This document shows, piece by piece, positions 27,597 to 36,996 of a stretch of 64,000 nucleotides of DNA (within the stretch, counting starts at the first letter, position 1; every line of letters begins with the position of its first letter). The stretch is from Bacteriovorax sp. Seq25_V (GTDB lineage: Bacteria; Bdellovibrionota; Bacteriovoracia; Bacteriovoracales; Bacteriovoracaceae). Location: NCBI RefSeq assembly GCF_000447795.1, contig NZ_AUNI01000015.1, positions 62,001 through 126,000 on the forward strand, given 5' to 3'. The translations under genes were made by a program, and so were the position numbers. Below the pieces are notes generated by a model that made no database searches, was not told the origin of the DNA, and worked only from the letters and a program-made list of their open reading frames with translations.

Positions 27597-28395
27597 AGTT
27601 GCTGTCTTTGGAGATCTGTGTGTCGATCAGTATCCAAAACAAGGGTTAAAATTTCTCGGGGGCTGTGCATTTAATGTCACGGCAACATTTCAAAAATTAA
27701 ATTCAAATTACACTTTTATTTCACTCATTGGTGAGGATGAATATACTGAAGCAATTGAAAAGTATCTTAATGACTCATCGATTGATTCATACCTTTTTCG
27801 AGTTCCTCATCCCAATCAAGAGATTGAAATTATTCTTGATGAAAATGGTGAAAGAAGTTTTGAAAATTATCAGAGTGAGATTTTAAACGTTCAGGTAAGT
27901 TTTGAATTTGATGAATTTGATTATGTTATCTCTCCATACTTTGATGAAATTAGATCACTCGTTTCTGGCTCATTAACGAGTTCGAAGCATAAAGTTTTCC
28001 TCGATTTACAAGATGGATTGAATATTTCAGAGAGTGAATTTCAGGGACTAAGTGAAAGAGCCTCTTATATCAATATGGGTAATGAGGTGTTCTCACACGA
28101 CTTTCTGCTAAAAAGATCTGTGGATTGTATTATTACTGTAACTCTCGCAGAGAGAGGAAGCCGAGTTTACTCTCAAGGTAAGTACAAAGATATTGAGACA
28201 GCTAAGGTTGAAAATGTTGTAGACACAACAGGAGCTGGAGATAGTTTCTTTGCGTATGTTGCAAATGGGCTAATTAATTTTAATTTAAGTCTTGAAGACA
28301 GTGAACTTCATCAATTAGTTAAAGAGGCTAACTCATTTGCATCGAATATAATCAAATTTATAGGTCCAAATTCTAATTTATTCATGTTAGCTTAA
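27589..28395 (+). CDS. PfkB/ribokinase family sugar or nucleoside kinase
   Basis: 268 aa. Motifs: FGDLCVDQYP at the start, GGCAFNVTATF (sugar-binding entry), and the ATP/anion-hole motif DTTGAGDSFF with Asp212 and catalytic Asp218. The GTG start at 27589 overlaps the BtpA gene by 8 bases. Shorter than most ribokinases (300+), with a reduced lid. The substrate cannot be read from the sequence; the partner BtpA protein and the TauE-type permease 3 bases downstream suggest uptake or salvage of a sugar, nucleoside or acidic compound. Confidence 0.9.
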   Translation: MARVAVFGDLCVDQYPKQGLKFLGGCAFNVTATFQKLNSNYTFISLIGEDEYTEAIEKYLNDSSIDSYLFRVPHPNQEIEIILDENGERSFENYQSEILNVQVSFEFDEFDYVISPYFDEIRSLVSGSLTSSKHKVFLDLQDGLNISESEFQGLSERASYINMGNEVFSHDFLLKRSVDCIITVTLAERGSRVYSQGKYKDIETAKVENVVDTTGAGDSFFAYVANGLINFNLSLEDSELHQLVKEANSFASNIIKFIGPNSNLFMLA

Positions 28396-28398
28396 AGA

Positions 28399-29196
28399 AT
28401 GACTTTTTTAATTTATATTGGACTAGGTATTTTTGCAGGAACACTGTCAGGTATCTTTGGAATTGGTGGGGGACTTGTAATTGTTCCCACACTTCTTTTT
28501 TGCTTCAAGATTTTAAACTTTCCTGAAGAATATGCAATGCACATGGCGGTTGGAACATCGCTTTCAATCATTCTCGTGACAGTTGCTAACTCTATGTATG
28601 GCCATCATAAAAATAGTAATGTTGATTGGAGTATAGTAAAGAAAATATTTATTTCAATTGTAATTGGTGCGTTTGTTGGAAGTTTTGTTAGTAAGGATCT
28701 TGCTGCAGACACCCTGGAAGTTATCTTTTCAATCTATGTCGTAGTCGTGTCTTTAAAGATGTTCTCTGACATCAAAGTTGAAAGAGAACTCAAACCAACA
28801 AGCATGACCCTTTATAGTGTAGTTGGTTTTATTATAGGATTTAAATCAGCTCTTTTGGGCATCGGTGGTGGAACAATTAGTATTCCTTTTCTTACTTGGC
28901 GTGGACAACCAATGAAAAAAGCGGTCGGAGTCTCAGCTGCTCTTGGCATTCCAATCGCCCTTTCGGGGAGTGCAAGTTATATCCTAAATGGCTATGGTAA
29001 TCCAAACCTTCCTGAATACAGCCTTGGTTATGTCTATCTGCCAGCTCTTGTTGGTGTCGTTCTTACAAGCTCATATTTTGCCAGAGTTGGAGCAAAAATA
29101 TCTCACCGCTTACCACAGGCTCAGATGAAGAAGGGGTTTGCTATCTTTCTGATGATTGTCGCAATAAAGATGATTTATCAAAACCTACATGGTTAA
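28399..29196 (+). CDS. TauE/SafE family membrane permease
   Basis: 265 aa, about eight membrane segments. The family hallmark GIFGIGGGLVIVPTLLF occurs near the N-terminus, and its internal repeat ALLGIGGGTISIPFL in the second half. Family members move organosulfonates, sulfite or other anions across the inner membrane. The start is 3 bases after the kinase stop, so it is the last gene of the 26814-29196 operon (BtpA-PfkB-TauE). Confidence 0.92.
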   Translation: MTFLIYIGLGIFAGTLSGIFGIGGGLVIVPTLLFCFKILNFPEEYAMHMAVGTSLSIILVTVANSMYGHHKNSNVDWSIVKKIFISIVIGAFVGSFVSKDLAADTLEVIFSIYVVVVSLKMFSDIKVERELKPTSMTLYSVVGFIIGFKSALLGIGGGTISIPFLTWRGQPMKKAVGVSAALGIPIALSGSASYILNGYGNPNLPEYSLGYVYLPALVGVVLTSSYFARVGAKISHRLPQAQMKKGFAIFLMIVAIKMIYQNLHG

Positions 29197-29251
29197 TTAA
29201 GTTATCTTAAATTAAGTAGAAAAATCTTTGGGACAGGAGTAAGGTTGGGAA

Positions 29252-30415
29252 ATGAGCATTTACTTACTACTTACACTTGGCGCTCTATCGGCGTTTGGTC
29301 CATTGACAATAGATTTATATTTACCGGGTTTTAGTGCAATAGCAAAAGACCTTGGGGTTTCAGTTTCAGATGTTCAATATACGTTAACATCATTTCTTGC
29401 AGGACTTTCTGTTGGTCAACTTCTATATGGACCAATTTCAGATAAAATAGGAAGAAAGAAGCCGTTAATTTTTGGAATCATTGTTTATATTATTGCATCG
29501 ATCGCAATTAGTTTTGCAACTACGCTTGAAGCACTTGTTGCATTAAGATTTATTCAGGCCCTTGGATCATGTGTTGGGATGGTCATTACACGCGCACTTG
29601 TTCGCGATATGTTCGAACCTAAAGAAGCGGCAAAAGTATTCTCTCTAATCATATTAGTTATGGGAGTTGCCCCAATTGTTGCACCTTTAATTGGTAGTCA
29701 AGTTCTATTATATGCTAGTTGGCGTCTGGTTTTTATTATCTTGGCAATCTTTGGTGCGCTAACGTTTGCTGGAGTACTTAGATTTGTCCCTGAAACAATT
29801 AAAGAAAAATCTCCGTTAAGTGTAGGGTTTAAAAATTATTATTATCTCTTTTTTGATAAGCAATTCATAGTAGCTACAATCATAAGTGGTACTACAATGG
29901 GAGCAATGTTCTCATATATATCGGGATCGCCGTTTGTTTTTATTAATATTTTTCAGGTAACGCCTAAAATGTATCCTCTTATTTTTGGTGGAAATGCGCT
30001 TGGGTTTATCGTTTTCTCTCAGATTAATTCAAGATTATTAAATATCTTCTCTCTTGAAAAAATTTTAGGGACTGCTGTCAGTATTTGTCTTCTTGCAAGT
30101 TCAGTAATGAGTGCAACATTATTCTTCAATCTTCCAGATGTAATTTTCTTTATTGCGCTTTTTATCTCGATAGCCTCAATTGGATTTGTACTTCCAAATA
30201 TTACGGCCAAGGCCTTAGAGTACCAAAGAAAGAGAGCGGCCGTTGCCTCGGCATTGATGGGAAGTTTACAGTTCTTGATATCTTCAATTGGATCAATTCT
30301 TGTAACTGCGTTTGCAAATAATACTGCATGGCCAATGAATATTGTAATGGTCGGTTTTATGCTTTTATCGTTTCTTTTATATTTCCTTGGGATACATAAA
30401 AGCGCTTCTCAATAA
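29252..30415 (+). CDS. Bcr/CflA family multidrug exporter (MFS)
   Basis: 387 aa with 12 predicted membrane segments. Visible signatures: GPLTIDLYLPGF in helix 1 (the acidic DLYLP motif of Bcr/CflA drug antiporters), GQLLYGPISDKIGRKKPL (motif A loop between helices 2 and 3), and VITRALVRDMF in helix 4. Likely exports hydrophobic drugs using the proton gradient. It begins 55 bases after the TauE gene with its own ribosome binding site, so it may or may not join that operon. Confidence 0.93.
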   Translation: MSIYLLLTLGALSAFGPLTIDLYLPGFSAIAKDLGVSVSDVQYTLTSFLAGLSVGQLLYGPISDKIGRKKPLIFGIIVYIIASIAISFATTLEALVALRFIQALGSCVGMVITRALVRDMFEPKEAAKVFSLIILVMGVAPIVAPLIGSQVLLYASWRLVFIILAIFGALTFAGVLRFVPETIKEKSPLSVGFKNYYYLFFDKQFIVATIISGTTMGAMFSYISGSPFVFINIFQVTPKMYPLIFGGNALGFIVFSQINSRLLNIFSLEKILGTAVSICLLASSVMSATLFFNLPDVIFFIALFISIASIGFVLPNITAKALEYQRKRAAVASALMGSLQFLISSIGSILVTAFANNTAWPMNIVMVGFMLLSFLLYFLGIHKSASQ

Positions 30416-30475
30416 ATACTTGTTATCTACTCATGTCTTCTAGTAAGATATTAACAAATAAAGATGTGAGTAGTT

Positions 30476-31297
30476 ATGAGTCCATTAGTAAAAAAATCTA
30501 CAGGTGAATTTGAAGAGTTTGATGAGCAGAAGCTTCGTCGTTCTTTGAAACATGCAGGTGCAATACCTTCTGAAATCGCAAAAATAATTCAGCAGATTCG
30601 TCCACTTATTCATGAGGGGATTTCGACTAAGAGAATTTTTAATCATTCATTTAGATTGTTGAGAAGATACTCTCAGGAGTGTGCAAGAAACTATTCTCTT
30701 AAAAAAGCAATTTTTGAATTAGGTCCTAGTGGCTTTCTGTTTGAGAAATACGTTGCAGAAGTTTTTAAAGCAAAGGGCTTTAAAGTTAAAGTAGGTGTTG
30801 TTAAGAAAGGTTGCTGCGTAAAGCATGAAGTAGATATTATTGCATCAAGACCAGATAAGACCATTTATGTCGAATGTAAATTTCATAATCATCCAAATCG
30901 TAAAAATGATGTTAAGACTGCTTTATATATAAACTCAAGATTTCTCGACTTAAAAAATAATAAGGCAAATGAATTTGATGAGTTTTATCTCGTTTCGAAT
31001 ACATTATTTTCAAAAGATGCTGTTAAGTATGCAGATTGTGTAGGTGTGAAGCTATTGGGAATTAATAGCTCCTATGGTGATGACATCCAGGCAATCGTAA
31101 ATAAATACCACCTTCACCCAATTACATCACTTCAAAGCTTAAAGAAGAAGCATATTCATGCGCTAATGAGTAGAGAAATCGTCTTAGCAAAAAGTCTACT
31201 GAAGCAGAAGAAAACATTGTTTGAACTAGGGCTCGATGAAATGGAAATTAAGCAAGTGTTTAGTGAAATTAAGAATGTGAGAAGATCATATGAATAG
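30476..31297 (+). CDS. ATP-cone domain fused to a PD-(D/E)xK nuclease
   Basis: 273 aa. Residues ~1-85 are an ATP-cone domain (SPLVKKSTGEFEEFDEQKL, the form found as a nucleotide sensor in ribonucleotide reductases and NrdR). Residues ~86-190 form a restriction-endonuclease-like domain with KHEVDIIAS (Asp120) and the YVECK motif (Glu133, Lys135), fitting an Mrr-type active site. A nuclease gated by ATP or dATP is the natural inference. It overlaps the following beta-CASP nuclease gene by 8 bases, so both are made together. Similar ATP-cone/nuclease proteins are known as a family, with unclear function. Confidence 0.88.
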   Translation: MSPLVKKSTGEFEEFDEQKLRRSLKHAGAIPSEIAKIIQQIRPLIHEGISTKRIFNHSFRLLRRYSQECARNYSLKKAIFELGPSGFLFEKYVAEVFKAKGFKVKVGVVKKGCCVKHEVDIIASRPDKTIYVECKFHNHPNRKNDVKTALYINSRFLDLKNNKANEFDEFYLVSNTLFSKDAVKYADCVGVKLLGINSSYGDDIQAIVNKYHLHPITSLQSLKKKHIHALMSREIVLAKSLLKQKKTLFELGLDEMEIKQVFSEIKNVRRSYE

Positions 31298-32621
31298 CAG
31301 TTTGAAATTTTTTGGTGGGGTTGAAACAGTAACTGGAAGCAAGCATCTTTTAAATATTAATGGTGCTAACTTTCTAGTTGATACAGGATTGTTTCAAGGT
31401 GAAAAATATATTGATAAGAAAAATGATGAGCCAATTGATCTAGATATTTTATCAATTGATGCTATTTTTATCACGCATGCTCATCTTGATCATTGCGGTT
31501 ATCTTCCTTATCTCATTCGCAAGGGATATCGCAATAAAATATATGCGACGGCTGAAACACTTGAACTAATGAAAGTCAGCCTGGAAGACAGTGCAAAATT
31601 GATGAAGAATAAAAAAGAATCTAAGCACTACTATGACCAAAATGATGTTCATCGTGCGCTGTTGCAAGTTGAAGTTGTAAAGTGGGAAAAGTCACTAAGA
31701 ATAAAAGGTGTTGAGATTACATATTATAGAGCCTCTCATATACTGGGCTCTTCTTTTGTAAACTTCAAAATAAAAGGGGAGTCAGTCACATTTTCTGGAG
31801 ATCTTGGTCGATATCATTCTATCATGCAGATTGCCCCTCAAGATCTTTGCGACACAGATACATTGATTATTGAGTCAACTTACGGGAATCGAGATCACGC
31901 AGACGCAAATGCTGAAGATAAGTTGGCTGATATTATTACTGATGCGATCAAGTATAAGAGAACTGTTCTCATTCCGGCTTTTGCAATTGATCGTACACAG
32001 ATGATTTTACATCTTCTGACAAAGCTAACAGCTCATTCCAATCTGCAAATACCAATTGTGTTATCTGGCTCGATGGGTATAAAGGTTACAGAGATTTATA
32101 AACGAAGTTCTGAATTCTTAAAAATCTCAGAAGAAGAGTTTGAGAATATTTTTAAAAGAATAAGAATTATCGAACACTCAAATGATTTAGAAAACTTTCT
32201 CGTAAAATCACAAGGACCGCAAATCATTGTTGCGGGAAGTGGGATGATGTCGGGAGGAACAATTCTTGCTCATCTTGAAGCTTTTGGTCAGGATGCGAAT
32301 AATGTTATTGTTTTCACAGGCTTTCAAGCAAATGGAACTCTTGGAAAGCAACTTTTAAATGGTGATATGAATGTAAGAATTGAAAATCAAGAAATAAAAG
32401 TTTTTGAAGTACAGTCAAAAATTGAAAGTATAGAGGGCCTTTCTGCTCATGGCGATCGTAACGATTTACTTCGCTGGATAAAGTCTGGAAGAAAAGTACC
32501 TCAAAGAATTTTCGTTATTCACGGGGAAGATGACGCGAGGGAAGCATTTAAAGAATTTGTGGAAAAAAATACTGAAAGTAGCGCCATATGCCCGAGAGAA
32601 GGACTATTGTACGATATTTAG
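31290..32621 (+). CDS. beta-CASP metallo-beta-lactamase-fold nuclease
   Basis: 443 aa. The MBL motif THAHLDHCGYLPYL (His/Asp zinc ligands at 63-68) is followed by SHILGSSFVNF and FSGDLGR (later zinc Asp), then the beta-CASP part with STYGNRDH, PAFAIDRTQ and GSGMMSGGTILAHLE. Its C-terminal motif SAHGDRNDLLRWI and VIHGEDDA complete the RNA-processing family (YmdB/RNase J-like, CPSF73-like). Likely an RNA endo/exonuclease in the cytoplasm. It overlaps the ATP-cone nuclease gene; a GNAT-nitrilase gene follows after 41 bases. Confidence 0.93.
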   Translation: MNSSLKFFGGVETVTGSKHLLNINGANFLVDTGLFQGEKYIDKKNDEPIDLDILSIDAIFITHAHLDHCGYLPYLIRKGYRNKIYATAETLELMKVSLEDSAKLMKNKKESKHYYDQNDVHRALLQVEVVKWEKSLRIKGVEITYYRASHILGSSFVNFKIKGESVTFSGDLGRYHSIMQIAPQDLCDTDTLIIESTYGNRDHADANAEDKLADIITDAIKYKRTVLIPAFAIDRTQMILHLLTKLTAHSNLQIPIVLSGSMGIKVTEIYKRSSEFLKISEEEFENIFKRIRIIEHSNDLENFLVKSQGPQIIVAGSGMMSGGTILAHLEAFGQDANNVIVFTGFQANGTLGKQLLNGDMNVRIENQEIKVFEVQSKIESIEGLSAHGDRNDLLRWIKSGRKVPQRIFVIHGEDDAREAFKEFVEKNTESSAICPREGLLYDI

Positions 32622-32662
32622 CGTATACTTTATAATTTTCTAATTGATGTTATAATAACTGC

Positions 32663-34228
32663 ATGGAAAAAATTCAAAAAAAACTAATTATCAGAAATGC
32701 GGATGTTACAGATCTAAATCAAATCAATGCTATGGTTTCGAGAAGCTATAAAGACGAAAGTCTTGCTTATAAAGGAACGATGGTTGCATCACAAATTACA
32801 CACTTCAAGCAAGGATGCTTTGTCGCAGAAATAGATGGCAAAATTGTCGGTTACTGTGCAACACTTAGAATTTCGGGAGAAAAATGCTTGAAAGAGCACT
32901 CTTGGAGAGAGATTACAGGTGGTGGCTTTGGCTCTACTCATGATTCTAAAGGTGAGTACTTATATGGTTATGAAGTGTGTGTTGATCCTGAGTATCGTAA
33001 GTTTAAAATAGGACAAAGATTTTATAATGAAAGAAAAAAGCTTTGTCGATTTTTAAGATTGAAAGGAATTGTTTTTGCTGGAAGAATGCCAAATTTGAAA
33101 AAAAGAATAAAGGAAGTTGGTTCAGTAGAAAATTATATTAAGGCAGTTAAAGAGAAAAAGATTAGAGATAATGTACTAAATTTTCAACTTCGTAACGGTT
33201 TTGAAGTAATTGGTTACATGAAAGATTATATTCCAGGAGACCTTGAGTCGATGGGATATGCATGTCACATGATGTGGAAAAATCCTGAATTTGAAGATGA
33301 GAATATAACTAATAGCAGTAAAAAAACTTATAAGCCTTCAATTGATGAGATCGGATCTGTAAGAGTTGCGACAGTTCAATATAAGCAGAGAAAAGTAAAA
33401 TCAATAGAAGAATTTGAAGCGATGGTAACTTACTACGTCGATGTTTGCTCTGAATATAAATGTGACTTTGTTCTATTTCCAGAACTTTTTACATTGCAGC
33501 TTCTTTCTTTGGAACCAGAAGAACTTCCACATCATATTGCAATTGAAAAGATGGCTGAGTATACGCCAAAACTTACTGAGTTTTTTAAATTTTTAGCATT
33601 GAAATTTAATATCAATATTATCGCGGGCTCACACCCAGTGAAAAATTCGATGGGGGAGATGAATAATGTTTCATTTATCTGTTTAAGAGATGGGACAATT
33701 CATGAACAAGCGAAGATTCACCCGACTCCAAATGAGCAGTACTGGTGGAATATAAAAGGTGGTAAAGAGTTAAAAGCTATTCAAACTGACTGTGGTCCAA
33801 TTGGGGTGCTGATATGTTTTGATAGTGAGTTTCCTGAGTTATCGAGATATCTCGTTGATCAAGGGATAAAAATTTTGTTTGTGCCATTTCTGACAGATGA
33901 GAGAAAAGGATATTGTCGTGTAAGGTACTGCTCTCAGGCCCGTGCCGTGGAAAATGAACTCTATGTTGTTATGTCAGGCTCTGTTGGTAATTTACCTAAT
34001 GTACCAAATATTGATATTCATTACAGTCAAAGTTGTATTTTAACACCATGTGATTTTCCTTTTGCAAGAGATGGGATCGCCGCCGAAGCTACTCCAAATG
34101 TAGAAATGGTGTCATTTGCTGATTTGAGAATTGATACACTTGTTGAGTCAAGGAATACTGGTACGGTTCAGCTATTAAAGAATCGTAGGCATGATCTTTA
34201 TAGTGTTGAATGGCATGGAAAATCTTAG
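32663..34228 (+). CDS. GNAT acetyltransferase fused to carbon-nitrogen hydrolase
   Basis: 521 aa, two domains. Residues ~8-215: GNAT N-acetyltransferase (LYGYEVCVDPEYRKFKIGQRFY is the acetyl-CoA loop region). Residues ~230-515: nitrilase-superfamily amidase with the catalytic triad Glu274 (FPELF), Lys351 (AKIHP) and Cys385 (ICFDSEFPE). Such fusions are a known protein type whose substrate is not settled; the amidase half may make the amine or acid that the GNAT half acylates. Third gene of a possible operon with the two nuclease genes. The last codons overlap the convergent small gene. Confidence 0.93.
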   Translation: MEKIQKKLIIRNADVTDLNQINAMVSRSYKDESLAYKGTMVASQITHFKQGCFVAEIDGKIVGYCATLRISGEKCLKEHSWREITGGGFGSTHDSKGEYLYGYEVCVDPEYRKFKIGQRFYNERKKLCRFLRLKGIVFAGRMPNLKKRIKEVGSVENYIKAVKEKKIRDNVLNFQLRNGFEVIGYMKDYIPGDLESMGYACHMMWKNPEFEDENITNSSKKTYKPSIDEIGSVRVATVQYKQRKVKSIEEFEAMVTYYVDVCSEYKCDFVLFPELFTLQLLSLEPEELPHHIAIEKMAEYTPKLTEFFKFLALKFNINIIAGSHPVKNSMGEMNNVSFICLRDGTIHEQAKIHPTPNEQYWWNIKGGKELKAIQTDCGPIGVLICFDSEFPELSRYLVDQGIKILFVPFLTDERKGYCRVRYCSQARAVENELYVVMSGSVGNLPNVPNIDIHYSQSCILTPCDFPFARDGIAAEATPNVEMVSFADLRIDTLVESRNTGTVQLLKNRRHDLYSVEWHGKS

Positions 34229-34521
34229 TTTTTGAAACTATTGATATAAATTTGACCAGAGACTTCTCCATCTATGCGAATTTGTTGAACCTGAATAGAT
34301 AGGCCTATTTCACTGTTTCTATATAGTTCTTGATTTTGTTGTTGAGTCTTATTGGTATAGGATAAAGCTGTAACGATTTTCGATACGCGTTCTTTAATAA
34401 ATTCACATATGCGCTGATTAGGTGGTATTTGAAAATCACTTGAGATTGAAAAATTATCTATCTCAAAGTCGCACGCCATAATCATATCTATATTCAATAA
34501 AAGTATTAAAAGATATTTCAT
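34225..34521 (-). CDS. small exported protein, 98 aa
   Basis: Signal peptide of ~16 residues (KYLLILLLNIDMIMA) before CDFEIDNF; the mature protein has two Cys (CDFE, RICEF). Short beta/alpha content, Gln-rich centre (NKTQQQNQ). No family recognised. It overlaps the end of the GNAT-nitrilase gene by 4 bases on the opposite strand. Confidence 0.65.
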   Translation of the reverse strand: MKYLLILLLNIDMIMACDFEIDNFSISSDFQIPPNQRICEFIKERVSKIVTALSYTNKTQQQNQELYRNSEIGLSIQVQQIRIDGEVSGQIYINSFKN

Positions 34522-34673
34522 ACTTATAATCGTATGACTTCTTTTGCGTAAGATAAAGTTAAGAATCTGTTAATGTTTTATTTAAGTTATAAATGTCGGC
34601 CGGTTTATATGCTAGTATGAATTTTTATTTAGGGATTTAGGGAGGGAACTTAATGATCCTCCCTATATCATTT

Positions 34674-36227
34674 TTATCCAGCGATAGTTTTATTTAAATT
34701 ATCTGTCATTTCTTTAAGTGTAACAACCTGGCGTCTAAGTTGTTCAGATGTATGGGCCGTATCTTGAGACATTGTGCTGTTTTGTTGTGCCACTGAGTCT
34801 AGTTCGGTAACAGCAAGATTAATCTCTCTTACTCCATTAGATTGCTCGCCACTTGCTGTTGAAATTTCTTCAACCATTTCAGTTACCTTATTAACATCAA
34901 ATACAATATGGTCAAAAATAGAAATACATTCATCAGCAATCTTTAGACCTGATTTGACTTTTTGCTCGCCTTGTCCGACTAAGTTTGCAATTCTCTCCTT
35001 CGAGTGTTTAATCGTTGTTTCTACTTGTTGAATACTTTTTTCTAACATTTCTGATATTTCGTTCGCAGAGTTTCCACTCATTGTTGCAAGATTTCCTACT
35101 TCCTCTGCAACAACGGCAAATCCTTTTCCTTGCTCTCCAGCTCTTGCAGCTTCTACTGAAGCATTGAAAGAGAGTAGCTTAGTTTGAAAAACGATATCGT
35201 TAATTACTTTTGTTTTTTCTCCAATTTCATTAATAACACGAACAATATTTTCAAGCTCCTTATTACTTTCATCAATTTGATTAACAATCTCAGTGTTACT
35301 GTTTGCGATATCTTGAATAGATGTCATCATTCTATTAATACTGTCTTTTCCCTCGTTTACCGACTGCTGACTTTTATGAGAAATTTTAATTGATTCTCTG
35401 GCATTTTGAGAATTTCTTTCAATCATGGCACTAGTCTCTTCAACAGATGAAGAGGTCTCTTGTAGTGCAGATGCTTGTTGTGTGGTACTTGAAGAAAGAG
35501 ATTCACTAATTGATGACAACTTCCTTGCAACCTGGTCAATTGAGTCGGATTCTTCTTTAAGACCATTACTGATATTCGTAAGCTGCTTATTAAGTTGAAT
35601 TGAAAAAAGGACACTTATAACTAGAGTAAGCAGTGCAATGATTGCAATTCCTATATAAATTTTTTGTTTGATATTCGACATCTGCTCTTGGATTGCACTT
35701 GTGTAAACCCCTGTTCCAATAATCCATTTCCATGGTTTGAAATATGCAATATAAGAAATTTTATCTTCGGGTGCTTCGCCTTTTCTTCTTTCGAATTGGT
35801 AATCAACATATCCCGTCCCTTCGGCTTTTTCAATTTCTTTGAAATTACTCATGTAGTTCTTCCCATTAGCATCAATAGAATTTGATCTGTCCTGCCCAAC
35901 TATTTCATCTTTTAAGCCATGGGCCATTCCAATACCATTTTGGTACGCAAAGAAATAGTCCTTGTCTCCATATCTCAAAGTTTTGAAGAGCTGTTGTGTT
36001 TCAGCTTGTGCCTGTTTGTAGGTGATTTCTCCACTTTGCACTCTCGCATCGATTTTATGAAGCATTCCAATGACTACTTCAATAGCTGTTTTTATTTCTA
36101 CTTTCTTTTGCTCAACAAAGAAGCTCTCATAACTTGGAATGATGTAAAACAGGAGGCCTAAAATGATAGGAACAAAAGCACCAAATACTAGTATTAATAA
36201 TTTTACTTTTAGACTCTTTAGTTTCAC
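34674..36227 (-). CDS. methyl-accepting chemotaxis protein with Cache sensor
   Basis: 517 aa transmembrane chemoreceptor. TM1 at residues ~8-30, then a periplasmic sCache-type domain (~30-185; YGDKDYFFAYQNG and YIAYFKPWKWIIGTGVY are typical), TM2 at ~189-211, HAMP-like linker, and a signalling domain with the tip LSFNASVEAARAGEQGKGFAVVAEEV. Cache_2 domains bind small organic acids or amino compounds; the ligand here is unknown. It signals to CheA/CheW. The gene is monocistronic. The C-terminus has no CheR-binding pentapeptide. Confidence 0.95.
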   Translation of the reverse strand: MKLKSLKVKLLILVFGAFVPIILGLLFYIIPSYESFFVEQKKVEIKTAIEVVIGMLHKIDARVQSGEITYKQAQAETQQLFKTLRYGDKDYFFAYQNGIGMAHGLKDEIVGQDRSNSIDANGKNYMSNFKEIEKAEGTGYVDYQFERRKGEAPEDKISYIAYFKPWKWIIGTGVYTSAIQEQMSNIKQKIYIGIAIIALLTLVISVLFSIQLNKQLTNISNGLKEESDSIDQVARKLSSISESLSSSTTQQASALQETSSSVEETSAMIERNSQNARESIKISHKSQQSVNEGKDSINRMMTSIQDIANSNTEIVNQIDESNKELENIVRVINEIGEKTKVINDIVFQTKLLSFNASVEAARAGEQGKGFAVVAEEVGNLATMSGNSANEISEMLEKSIQQVETTIKHSKERIANLVGQGEQKVKSGLKIADECISIFDHIVFDVNKVTEMVEEISTASGEQSNGVREINLAVTELDSVAQQNSTMSQDTAHTSEQLRRQVVTLKEMTDNLNKTIAG

Positions 36228-36357
36228 AATTCTCTCCGTTATAGTAGTTTAAGAACTTATCGTTTCTTTTATTTTGAAAATAATACTGATTGATGAATTT
36301 TTATTATTAACTTTTATTAATATTTTGAGCTTTACTTTTATTTGAGGAGAATTAAAT

Positions 36358-36996
36358 ATGAATGAAATTAAATTATATTCTTTAGCAACTCCAAATGGAC
36401 AGAAAATTTCGGTTGCCCTAGAGGAAATGGGACTGACCTACCAAGCGTATACAATTAACATCTTAAATGGCGATCAATTTACTCCAGAATTTGTTGCGAT
36501 TAATCCTAATTCTAAAATACCTGCAATTGTAGATACAAATGGTCACCAAGTATTTGAATCAGGTGCAATACTTTTGTACTTAGCTGAGAAAACAGGATTG
36601 TTCTTATCATCAGATCCAATACTTAGAAGTGAGACACTCCAATGGTTATTTTTTCAAATGGGAGGGGTTGGTCCAATGTTTGGTCAGTTTGGTCACTTTT
36701 ATAAATATGCTGGTGAGAAATGTACTCATCCATATCCAGTAGAAAGATATACAAATGAAACGAAGAGATTACTTGGTGTTGTTGATAAGAGGCTAGAAGG
36801 AAGAACATTCTTAGTTGGTGAAGAATATTCAATTGCGGATATGGCAATTTTTCCTTGGGTTCTATGCCTTGATAAATTCTATAATGCGAGCGAGTACCTA
36901 GGATTAAACGACTTTAAAAATATCAAAGGTTGGTTGGAGCGAATCTTGAGTCGTGATGCAACACAGAGAGGCCTAACGGTTTGTTCGATTAGTTAA
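36358..36996 (+). CDS. glutathione S-transferase family protein, YfcG-like
   Basis: 212 aa. N-terminal thioredoxin-like domain with LYSLATPNGQKI and NPNSKIPAIVD (cis-Pro and gamma-glutamyl binding), FESGAILLYLAEK, then a helical C-terminal domain (~90-205). The TPNG start motif and EF-x-x-I-NPN pattern match the E. coli YfcG/YghU disulfide-bond oxidoreductase group more than classic transferases. Probable function: glutathione-dependent disulfide or hydroperoxide reduction. AGGAG precedes the ATG. It converges with the aldo/keto reductase gene, overlapping by 4 bases. Confidence 0.9.
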   Translation: MNEIKLYSLATPNGQKISVALEEMGLTYQAYTINILNGDQFTPEFVAINPNSKIPAIVDTNGHQVFESGAILLYLAEKTGLFLSSDPILRSETLQWLFFQMGGVGPMFGQFGHFYKYAGEKCTHPYPVERYTNETKRLLGVVDKRLEGRTFLVGEEYSIADMAIFPWVLCLDKFYNASEYLGLNDFKNIKGWLERILSRDATQRGLTVCSIS

